This document shows, piece after piece, positions 23,350 through 29,424 of a stretch of DNA of 29,424 bases (the first letter of the stretch is position 1; each line of letters begins with the position of its first letter). The DNA is taken from NCBI GenBank assembly GCA_937891595.1, contig CALATF010000032.1, positions 1 to 29,424 on the forward strand, written 5' to 3'. The notes under the pieces were generated by a model that had not been told where the DNA came from, did no database searches, and was given only the letters and a program-made list of their open reading frames with translations. Source of the stretch: an uncultured Clostridia bacterium (GTDB lineage Bacteria; Bacillota; Clostridia; Christensenellales; UBA1242). The position numbers and the translations under genes are program-made.

Positions 23350-23474
23350 ATGTATACTCCTTTAATTTATATAATAAAAGCTTGTACAAAAGTAATTTTA
23401 AAATATTATTTTTATAAACAAACTTCATTAAAAATGTTAAACTACTTTATAACTAAACAATATAATAATGCATT

Positions 23475-24068
23475 TTAAATTTTTACCTTGTTGCTTTTAG
23501 TTATAACTGCACAACAATGTTTACATTTACCTGTTTTATCTTGAATACAACCACAATAAGTGCATTGAAAATGCTCTATTTTATTTTCATTAATAGCCTT
23601 AGTTTCATCAGTAAAATAAAGAAAATTATTTTCAGCTAAATTTGAAAATTTATCTTCGTTTATTTCTTCAGTTATAATAGCACGTTTATCTTTATATTTA
23701 ATTTCAAAATCCTTTAACATAGAAAAATAAATAGTTTCTTCTTTTAAATATTTACTTTGTGTTTTAGCTATTACTTCCTCGCCATGTTCATTTTTATATT
23801 TAAGTTTTATGAAATAGTAATCTACTCCATTTATAGTAGTATTAGTAGCACTATCTACATACACAGCTCTAGATAATTTACCAACTTTTGCAACACTTTT
23901 AAATTTTATATTTTTTATAATAAAACTTAAACCAACCAACATATGAACAGAGCCTATAATTCTAAAAATCCATATTCCAAAATCTGGTGTATCTGTTGTA
24001 AATTCAATTACAAAAGAAATCACAGTAAATAAAAGACCACCGAAAAAAAAAGCATATCCCATAAAAAT
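23475..24068 (-). CDS. Zinc-ribbon membrane protein, copy 2 (paralogue); probable ATT start
   Basis: Two N-terminal hydrophobic segments, a central beta-rich region and a C-terminal zinc ribbon C-x2-C-x9-C-x2-C (CTYC...KCKHC; numbered from the ATG at 24062, Cys167, 170, 180, 183). It is clearly paralogous to the upstream gene: shared YFIK-x-x-YKNE-x-G, TKSKY/TQSKY, YFSxLKDFEIKY and AxITE. The ATG at 24062 is 14 nt from GAGGAG, but an in-frame ATT at 24068 is 8 nt from it and makes the N-terminus align residue for residue with the paralogue (G-x6-GLLF), so ATT may be the true start. Function unknown; membrane-bound sensor or assembly role is speculative. Lies 29 bp behind its paralogue. Confidence 0.78.
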   Translation of the reverse strand: MFMGYAFFFGGLLFTVISFVIEFTTDTPDFGIWIFRIIGSVHMLVGLSFIIKNIKFKSVAKVGKLSRAVYVDSATNTTINGVDYYFIKLKYKNEHGEEVIAKTQSKYLKEETIYFSMLKDFEIKYKDKRAIITEEINEDKFSNLAENNFLYFTDETKAINENKIEHFQCTYCGCIQDKTGKCKHCCAVITKSNKVKI

Positions 24069-24097
24069 ATAAAAATCTCCTCACATGTAAAATTTAA

Positions 24098-24706
24098 TTA
24101 ATTATCTATTTGTGTTTTACGAATTATAGCACCACATCTTTCACACTTTCCAGCTTTAGTTTGAACATTATTACAATAAGAGCAAACGAAATAATCGTCA
24201 TCTTCTTTAATTTTTAAAATTTGACTTTCTTTTATTTCTTGCTCTGATGTATAAAAACTATCATATTTCCCATTTTTCATTTCTAACAATTTTCTTCTAT
24301 CTATTTTTTCTGTAATAACAGCATATTTATTATCATATTTAATTTCAAAATCTTTTAGTAAAGAAAAATATTTTGCTTCGTCTTCTGTATATTTGCTTTT
24401 TGTTTTTTGTTCTCTTTCTTTGCCATATTCGTTTTTATAATAAAACTTTATGAAATAAGTAGGTTCCTCATTAGGTGCAGAATTACTATCACTTGTTATA
24501 TAAACACCTCTACCTATTTTGCCATATTTGGAAATTTTATTTAACCTATAATTTTTATATAAGCTATATATACCACCTATAATAAAAAATATTCCCACTA
24601 TAATAAATACTGATATTTCTGAAAAATGTTCATATTCAATCATATTAAAAAAAGGAGAAAAAACAAATAATAATCCAAAAATTATTAAAATAATTCCAAG
24701 TTTCAT
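24098..24706 (-). CDS. Zinc-ribbon membrane protein, copy 1 (paralogue)
   Basis: A 202-residue protein of unknown function. Two membrane segments (about 3-22 and 31-49) form a hairpin, followed by a cytoplasmic beta-rich region (60-165) with KIGRGVYITSDSN, YFIKFYYKNEYGKE and YFSLLKDFEIKY, and a C-terminal zinc ribbon CSYC...KCERC (Cys175, 178, 188, 191). The middle recalls small DUF3592-like domains, but I am not sure. AGAGGATAAAA precedes the ATG. First of a tandem paralogous pair, probably co-transcribed with the next gene. Confidence 0.8.
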   Translation of the reverse strand: MKLGIILIIFGLLFVFSPFFNMIEYEHFSEISVFIIVGIFFIIGGIYSLYKNYRLNKISKYGKIGRGVYITSDSNSAPNEEPTYFIKFYYKNEYGKEREQKTKSKYTEDEAKYFSLLKDFEIKYDNKYAVITEKIDRRKLLEMKNGKYDSFYTSEQEIKESQILKIKEDDDYFVCSYCNNVQTKAGKCERCGAIIRKTQIDN

Positions 24707-24742
24707 TTTTATCCTCTAAAAGTAAAATTATATTGAAAAATA

Positions 24743-24796
24743 TTATACACAACTTTAAAAAAATAAACAATTTTTATTTGATAAAGTTGTGTATAA
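24743..24796. terminator. Long 14-bp inverted repeat between flavoprotein and zinc-ribbon genes
   Basis: TTATACACAACTTT (24743-24756) and AAAGTTGTGTATAA (24783-24796) are perfectly complementary; the 26-nt loop can itself fold (AAATAAA/TTTATTT). It sits just past the flavoprotein stop at 24803 and probably ends that operon, although the T run on the minus strand begins only after ATA. Confidence 0.65.
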
Positions 24797-24802
24797 ATAA
24801 AT

Positions 24803-25447
24803 TTATAAATCTTTTTTAATGAAGTTTGTTAATATAACTTTTTCCATTTTAGGTCTTTCAACGCCTTTTTCACGCCCTGCCTGTATACATTTTAAATAAT
24901 AAGCCATGTTTCTTGCCAAAATTCTCATAGTTTGCATACCCTCTTCATCTTTAACAATATCTTCTGGGCTTGCACCATGAACCATATTCCAGTACCTACT
25001 TGAAATTATAGGCATTTGAGTTATTCCAAAATATTTATTCATTTGGTCATATGTAGCAGTTGTACCCGCACGCCTAGCAACAATTACAGATGATGCTGGC
25101 TTATACATAAAGCTTTCTTTATGCTTTCCTGCACTTGCAGAATAAAACAACCTATCCATAAAAGAAGCCATATTCCCAGCCATTGCAGCATAATGAACAG
25201 GAGTCCCAAAAACAAATGCATCTGCCTCTTTTGCCTTTTCAACAAAATCATTTACAATATCGTTTATCACACATTTTCTTAAAGTAGAACAAGCCCCACA
25301 CCCTATGCAACCAGAAATTGCTTTATTCCCTATCCAAAAGATTTCAGTATTAATTCCTTCTTCATTTAAGATTTTTTCAACTTCTTTTAGTGCAGTGTAT
25401 GTGCAACCTTCTTTGTGTGGACTACCATTAACTAATATAACTTTCAT
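24803..25447 (-). CDS. Flavodoxin-family NAD(P)H oxidoreductase, iron-sulfur flavoprotein type
   Basis: A 214-residue flavodoxin-fold protein. FMN loop GSPHKEGCTYTAL (8-20); CIGCGACSTLRKC gives C-x2-C-x2-C-x5-C (Cys47, 50, 53, 59), the compact [4Fe-4S] motif of Isf-type proteins; FGTPVHYAAMAGNMASFMDR is the second flavin region. A longer C-terminal part (RYWNMVHGASPEDI...) distinguishes it from the smaller flavoprotein at 14474-15010. Likely electron-transfer or detoxifying reductase of an anaerobe. It lies 13 bp downstream of the P-loop gene and is probably co-transcribed with it. Confidence 0.88.
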   Translation of the reverse strand: MKVILVNGSPHKEGCTYTALKEVEKILNEEGINTEIFWIGNKAISGCIGCGACSTLRKCVINDIVNDFVEKAKEADAFVFGTPVHYAAMAGNMASFMDRLFYSASAGKHKESFMYKPASSVIVARRAGTTATYDQMNKYFGITQMPIISSRYWNMVHGASPEDIVKDEEGMQTMRILARNMAYYLKCIQAGREKGVERPKMEKVILTNFIKKDL

Positions 25448-25460
25448 AAACTTTCCCCTT

Positions 25461-25991
25461 TTATTTTTCTTGTAAATTTAAACCATGCTCTATTAAAGCT
25501 CGTGATAAAAATTGACCTTGTTTAATTATAATCTTTTCATAATTAGAATTATTAAAAATTTCTATTAAAGAAGGAAATTCCTTTCGCCTTCTTTCTATAA
25601 ATTCTTCTCCATTACCCCTGTTTTTAAATCTTTCAACATATTCTTCAAAATTATTTATCTTAGGACAAACAATAATAAACTTAATACTGCCAGCTTTGTC
25701 TTTAAATTCTTTACTATCAAAAGCATTGTAAACATGTTCTATAAATGGTGAAACTACAATTTTGCCTTCATTTAATAACTTTAAAGCATCACATAAAAAA
25801 TTTTTTGGGTAACTTTCATTTTCTTTTCTTAAACTTACATTCCCTTTTCTTTGTTCTAATGGTAAATGACTTATACTTTCATCATATATATATTTATAAT
25901 CTTGAAAATCAAAATCAATTACATTATCATATCTCTTTTCTAACTCAGTTTTTCCTGTACCCATATAGGCCAAAATAATTAATTTATCCAT
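25461..25991 (-). CDS. Small P-loop NTPase/kinase-like protein, function unknown
   Basis: A 176-residue protein beginning with a strand and P-loop LIILAYMGTGKTE (4-16). The Walker A lysine and threonine (Lys14, Thr15) are kept, but the leading glycine is alanine. VIDFDFQDY follows, like the acidic second strand of nucleotide kinases; KIVVSPFIEHV and FIIVCP look like the core strands, and the later RFKNRGN...FIERRRKEF region may act as a lid. This suggests a small-molecule or nucleotide kinase, similar to uncharacterised clostridial and phage proteins, but no substrate can be given. AAAGGA lies before the ATG. Upstream partner of the flavoprotein gene. Confidence 0.72.
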   Translation of the reverse strand: MDKLIILAYMGTGKTELEKRYDNVIDFDFQDYKYIYDESISHLPLEQRKGNVSLRKENESYPKNFLCDALKLLNEGKIVVSPFIEHVYNAFDSKEFKDKAGSIKFIIVCPKINNFEEYVERFKNRGNGEEFIERRRKEFPSLIEIFNNSNYEKIIIKQGQFLSRALIEHGLNLQEK

Positions 25992-26082
25992 TTATAAATA
26001 TCCTTTTTATTTTAACTAAATTTGTAATCAAAATATATTAGAAATTAAATATTGACTGTTTTTTACGCAAAATTAACTAAAA

Positions 26083-27285
26083 TTAAATTTCTTTATTTTC
26101 ATATTTTTTTAAAATTCTATCACTTTTAGTTATTAATACTGTAGAAACTAATTGCATTAGCGAGGCAAACGCTAAAAATAATGATAAACCTAATACACTA
26201 TTAAAGAAATTATAAAATATTAAACATAATAAACACGAAATTGTTAAAGCACTAGAACTATATGTATTGTAAACTAAATAATGTTCAACTTTATAGTTTG
26301 CAAGTTGCGTGTTATCAAGCAGAACAAAAAGAGTTGAATACACCTCGTTATGCAATAACTTTGTTGTAATTTTTTTGGTAAAGAAATATATAAAATAAAT
26401 AACTATAGAATTTGAAATTAAAATTAGAATAGATGCTAAAATTTGAAAAAATGTACATATGTACATACTTAAAACTTTGTTTTTTGAATAATAAACATAA
26501 ATTATCAAAACAACACTTGCTAAAAAAGAAGCTAATGCCGAATAATTGCCTACACTATAATTAGTTCCCATGCGCATAAAAATTATTATCGGAAGAAGCT
26601 TTTCTACGATACCATTTTGAGAAAATCTACAAAGACTATAGCCTAAATACCCTATTCTAATTCCTTTTTCTTTATGAGCAATTTTAAAAAACTCTCTTTT
26701 ATTCATATGTTCAATTTCATTAGTAGCAATATTAAGCTTAGTAGACAAAATAAAACAAATACCAGAACAAACAAACATTATAGCAAATAATACATAATAA
26801 GAAATAAAATCTATAATGTAACCAGACAAGTATGGACTTAAAACTGCAGCAAAAACAGTAAGAGCAGAATTAATGCCAACAAATTTTTTCATCTGGCTTT
26901 TATTGTTTTTATTCATAGTAGCTACTTCACTTGGCATATAGTAAAAGCAACAAGTTGTTGCATATAAAATTTGAACAATAAAAACTAAATAGAGTCTTTG
27001 AGCTGTTATAAAAAAAGAAAGTAAAGTGCAAATTAAACACAAAATAAAGCTAAGTTTAAATAAAACAGAAGCTACCTTTTTATTAATAAACTTATTTATT
27101 GCAAAATTTAACAAAAGTCCAAAAACTTCATGGGCTATAGTATAAAAAACAACAATATTTAAGTTTTTTGAAATGTCATAAACGTAAATATTAAAAAAAA
27201 CATTAAAAAAGCAAAATACTATTTGCATTACTAAGTTTATTATCAATATATACTTTTTATCATTAGTTTTTTGATAGCTTTCCAT
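26083..27285 (-). CDS. Major facilitator superfamily transporter-like protein
   Basis: A 400-residue integral membrane protein with about 12 hydrophobic segments, split by a hydrophilic middle loop (about 188-205, NEIEHMNKREFFKIAHKEKG) in the manner of MFS 6+6 topology. PSEVATMNKNNKSQMKK between helices 4 and 5 replaces the usual loop signature, so the subfamily is unclear. Cargo unknown. AAAGGACATCT precedes the ATG. It follows the small membrane protein gene by 20 bp and is probably co-transcribed. Confidence 0.75.
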   Translation of the reverse strand: MESYQKTNDKKYILIINLVMQIVFCFFNVFFNIYVYDISKNLNIVVFYTIAHEVFGLLLNFAINKFINKKVASVLFKLSFILCLICTLLSFFITAQRLYLVFIVQILYATTCCFYYMPSEVATMNKNNKSQMKKFVGINSALTVFAAVLSPYLSGYIIDFISYYVLFAIMFVCSGICFILSTKLNIATNEIEHMNKREFFKIAHKEKGIRIGYLGYSLCRFSQNGIVEKLLPIIIFMRMGTNYSVGNYSALASFLASVVLIIYVYYSKNKVLSMYICTFFQILASILILISNSIVIYFIYFFTKKITTKLLHNEVYSTLFVLLDNTQLANYKVEHYLVYNTYSSSALTISCLLCLIFYNFFNSVLGLSLFLAFASLMQLVSTVLITKSDRILKKYENKEI

Positions 27286-27305
27286 AGATGTCCTTTAAAT
27301 ATTTT

Positions 27306-27851
27306 TTACCCAACCAAACTTTTTGCTATTACAATAGATAATGCTACTGTAGCAACGGCAAAACCAGCAAAAATAAAAATTGCAAAAAAATCAAACCATC
27401 TATAAGACTTCTTATTTTCTTGTTCCCTTAAAATATCTTCATTTATTTCATTAGAAGTTTTTGGTGCTTCTTCAATAATTTCACCACCATTTTCTTCTTT
27501 TAATTGTTCTAGTTTTTTGTTTTCTTTTTTATGTTTAATGTTATCTGATATTGCTTTAATATTTCTAACCACAAAACATTTAAATGCAACAACAGCTAAA
27601 ATTATATCTTCTGAAACTACAGTAAAAATTAAACCTATAGCTAGTAATACGGCTAAAATTCCTAAAATCACATTTTTTTCAAAACTAAAAGGCAATCCAA
27701 AATAAATAAATGCAACCATACCACCTGAAAAAACAAGATAAGTTAACATCATAATTATTCTGCTTACATAACCTTTACGTGTATAACGTCTGTCAAATCT
27801 TTCGCATTTATTACCAAAACCAAAGAAAAACTTTAATATATTAATCAACAT
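27306..27851 (-). CDS. Small multi-pass membrane protein, function unknown
   Basis: I do not recognise this 181-residue protein. A short amphipathic N-terminus with GFGNKCERFDRRYTRKGY is followed by membrane segments at about 32-53, 60-80 and 82-98, a charged Lys/Glu-rich cytoplasmic region (about 100-150) and a C-terminal membrane segment (about 153-178). The ATG at 27851 has AGAGGTG 5 nt upstream; the frame continues further upstream to a TTG without a ribosome binding site, which I reject. It heads a two-gene unit with the MFS-like transporter, so it may be an accessory to it, but this rests on position only. Confidence 0.72.
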   Translation of the reverse strand: MLINILKFFFGFGNKCERFDRRYTRKGYVSRIIMMLTYLVFSGGMVAFIYFGLPFSFEKNVILGILAVLLAIGLIFTVVSEDIILAVVAFKCFVVRNIKAISDNIKHKKENKKLEQLKEENGGEIIEEAPKTSNEINEDILREQENKKSYRWFDFFAIFIFAGFAVATVALSIVIAKSLVG

Positions 27852-27868
27852 ACTTACACCTCTAAAAT

Positions 27869-27896
27869 ATTTTACTATATTTTTTTTTAAAATCAA
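27869..27896 (-). promoter_or_regulatory. Promoter of the small membrane protein / MFS unit
   Basis: On the minus strand TTGATT (27891-27896), a 16-bp spacer and TAAAAT (27869-27874). Confidence 0.5.
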
Positions 27897-27963
27897 AATA
27901 TTTGAAATATAAATTATATTTTAAAACTTTTTAATTATTTTCTTTTAACCTATTATATAAATA

Positions 27964-27996
27964 AAAAAAATGAAAAAATAAATTTTTCATTTTTTT
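27964..27996 (-). terminator. Intrinsic terminator of the nucleoside phosphorylase gene
   Basis: AAAAAAATGAAAAA (27964-27977) and TTTTTCATTTTTTT (27983-27996) form a 14-bp stem with a 5-nt loop directly past the stop at 28005; eight A residues on the plus strand give the T tract for minus-strand transcripts. Confidence 0.85.
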
Positions 27997-28004
27997 AATT
28001 TTTG

Positions 28005-28799
28005 TTATTTATTTTTTGTCTTTTTATCGCAAAATTTAGAAACACAATCAATCATAAGTTTTATAACAGAGCAATTAAGTTCTTCTCTACTTGGGTGCCA
28101 ACCCCAACCTTCTTGCTTAACAGCATCTGAAAAGTAAAGAAGTTGTGCAAATTTATATCCTCTATATTTTGCAACAGCTGCCCAACCAGCACATTCCATT
28201 TCTACACAAACAGCACCTTGTTTTATTCTTTTTTCTATTTCTGGTAAAGTTTCCCTATAAAAAGCATCAGTAGTCCACGTTGTATTAATATTAAAATTAT
28301 AGTTATTTTCTTTTAAAAATTTTTCAACAAATTTTGTTAAATCTTTATCTGTTTCAACATATAAAGATGGTTTTAAATAATGATAAGAAAGACCTTCCCT
28401 TCTAATTGCCCTATCAACAAGAACAAATTCTTTAGAATTTACGTTTTGATCAATTTGCCCTGCGCTACCACAAGCAAAAAAGTTAGTAATGCCCATAAAA
28501 CCAAGTTCTTCCATCATAGCACCAGCAGAAGGACAACCAAGTGGGGAAAATGCAATTACAAATTTTTTATCATAAACAAAACATTTATTTCTGTTGCTTG
28601 CATTTTTATATTCGTATAACTCCTCCATTTTGTTTAAATCTAAAATTAAATCTAAATTTTCTCTATAAAAAATAAATAAAGCTGTATTTATTTTATATTT
28701 TTTTATCATAGAAATATCATCAAATTCTTTGGAACCTTTAAGATATGTTTCTTTATTAATAATTCCCTCTTCTTTATAAAAATCTAATATCGGTTTCAT
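28005..28799 (-). CDS. Nucleoside phosphorylase (PNP/UDP-1 family)
   Basis: A 264-residue enzyme of the family that cleaves nucleosides with phosphate to the base and ribose-1-phosphate. From the chosen ATG: SPLGCPSAGAMMEEL (85-99), the FACGSAG phosphate/base loop (108-114), VEMECAGWAAVA (199-210, ribose-binding VEMExA) and the catalytic Asp225 in YFSDAV. It is closer to uridine or purine phosphorylases than to hydrolytic MTA/SAH nucleosidases, but base specificity is not certain. The ATG at 28799 has AGGAG 6 nt upstream; the upstream in-frame candidate at 28847 lies on top of the predicted -35 and is rejected. Single-gene salvage unit. Confidence 0.88.
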   Translation of the reverse strand: MKPILDFYKEEGIINKETYLKGSKEFDDISMIKKYKINTALFIFYRENLDLILDLNKMEELYEYKNASNRNKCFVYDKKFVIAFSPLGCPSAGAMMEELGFMGITNFFACGSAGQIDQNVNSKEFVLVDRAIRREGLSYHYLKPSLYVETDKDLTKFVEKFLKENNYNFNINTTWTTDAFYRETLPEIEKRIKQGAVCVEMECAGWAAVAKYRGYKFAQLLYFSDAVKQEGWGWHPSREELNCSVIKLMIDCVSKFCDKKTKNK

Positions 28800-28817
28800 T
28801 TTAAACTCCTGAAAAAC

Positions 28818-28847
28818 ATAATAACATACAAAATTAAAAACTGCCAA
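28818..28847 (-). promoter_or_regulatory. Promoter of the nucleoside phosphorylase gene
   Basis: On the minus strand TTGGCA (28842-28847), an 18-bp spacer and TATTAT (28818-28823). It leaves a short leader with AGGAG and confirms the downstream start codon. Confidence 0.6.
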
Positions 28848-29014
28848 ACAATTAGCAAATAATTACTTTAAGTTTATAATTATATATAATATGATATTTT
28901 TAATTTTTTATAAAGTTTCATTAAAAATTTGATTCTAATTATATATATGAATTTCATTTTATATAATAAATAATATTTTCTAAATAAGTATTTACTTAAC
29001 ATCACATAAAAAAA

Positions 29015-29040
29015 AATTGAACATTTGAAAACATTCAATT
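29015..29040 (-). terminator. Intrinsic terminator of the Fur-family gene
   Basis: AATTGAA (29015-29021) and TTCAATT (29034-29040) form a 7-bp stem with a 12-nt loop, followed on the minus strand by a run of nine T residues. Confidence 0.75.
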
Positions 29041-29068
29041 CTTTAATCACTAAATTATTAATTACTTA

Positions 29069-29424
29069 TTATGCTTCAGGTGCTGTTTCTACTTTTGCAG
29101 CGTTATTAACTAATAAATTATATTCACTATCACTACTAAAGCAGACATTATTACCTGTTATATATCCTATATCCATAACCATTTTTACAAGTTCAGGATC
29201 GTTGAAATCCTCGTAAGTATTTTCATTGCAGTCATAAAAATGGGCATGTTCATAAACATTCACATCAAAATACATCTTGTTGTTTGAACTGAACCTCCTT
29301 ACAAGCAGACCTGCATTTACGAAAGATTCAAGCACATTGTAGATTGTTGCTATTGTCATAGATGGAAAAGATACAGATATCTCTTCTGCAACCTTGTCTA
29401 CACACGCGTGTCCAAGTTTTCTCA
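29069..29424 (-). CDS. Fur-family transcriptional regulator, N-terminus cut by window edge
   Basis: The frame enters from the window edge (RKLGHACVDKVAEEISVSFP) and runs to the TAA at 29069-29071; about 117 residues are present. The winged-helix recognition region reads PSMTIATIYNVLESFVNAGLL, typical of Fur/PerR/Zur. Of the metal-site residues, the HxH histidines (EHAHFYD) are kept, but the CxxC structural zinc pair is missing: the segment reads HFYDCNENTYEDF. That pattern occurs in divergent Fur homologues whose metal is unclear. A methionine inside the DNA-binding domain (29359) is not the start. The last 144 bases of the window are about 40% G+C, against about 29% in the rest of this gene. 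Confidence 0.88.
   Translation of the reverse strand, partial: RKLGHACVDKVAEEISVSFPSMTIATIYNVLESFVNAGLLVRRFSSNNKMYFDVNVYEHAHFYDCNENTYEDFNDPELVKMVMDIGYITGNNVCFSSDSEYNLLVNNAAKVETAPEA

Noticed and set aside
1..29424. CRISPR arrays, insertion sequences or prophage genes
   Set aside because: I saw no regularly spaced direct repeats other than the in-frame 33-bp units of the coiled-coil gene, no transposase or integrase motifs, and no phage structural genes.

Overview
The window is a stretch of a low-GC genome (sampled lines give roughly 25-30% G+C) with a standard code, mostly TAA stops, AAAGG/GAGG-type ribosome binding sites, sigma-A-like promoters and many intrinsic hairpin-plus-T terminators. 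The gene set (anaerobic ribonucleotide reductase NrdD, formate-tetrahydrofolate ligase, a PflX-type radical SAM protein, two Fe-S-type flavoproteins, DegV, KtrAB, lysine/DAP pathway LysA, a short GSYTG...PVQDADDL protein) points to an obligately anaerobic member of the Bacillota, most likely an uncultured, gut-type Clostridia. That placement is inference from gene content and composition.

Layout. Nearly all genes are on the minus strand. From the left: partial nrdD; a two-gene operon of a patatin-like lipase and a membrane-anchored ComEC-like metallo-beta-lactamase; a membrane-anchored coiled-coil protein with thirteen 11-residue repeats; a cysteine-synthase-family PLP enzyme; a PflX-like radical SAM protein; DegV; a 36-residue conserved-looking small protein on the plus strand; an fhs-pnuC operon; an unknown protein with an alpha/beta-hydrolase-like Cys elbow and a TTG start; an operon of flavoprotein, inositol-phosphatase-like protein and YwaF-type membrane protein.

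The middle (about 15.0-18.7 kb) breaks the strand pattern: a plus-strand QueC-like PP-loop protein, a minus-strand HAD phosphatase, a plus-strand Ppx/GppA-family protein, then tRNA-Arg(CCT). This is the most accessory-looking part of the window. It is followed by ktrB-ktrA (K+ uptake) divergent from lysA, then tspO, a cupin, a tandem pair of paralogous zinc-ribbon membrane proteins of unknown function, a P-loop protein plus flavoprotein pair, a small membrane protein plus MFS transporter pair, a nucleoside phosphorylase and a partial Fur-family regulator at the right edge.

Most of this is ordinary chromosomal housekeeping plus metabolism. I found no CRISPR array, insertion sequence, prophage module or recognised defence operon. 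The items most worth a second look are the QueC-like PP-loop protein and its neighbourhood, the duplicated zinc-ribbon membrane proteins (one probably starting at ATT), the Cys-elbow hydrolase-like protein, the 11-residue-repeat membrane coiled coil, the leaderless-looking starts of ktrB and the small protein, a perfect 26-bp palindrome upstream of nrdD, and signs that the outermost bases of the window do not match the genes they lie in.
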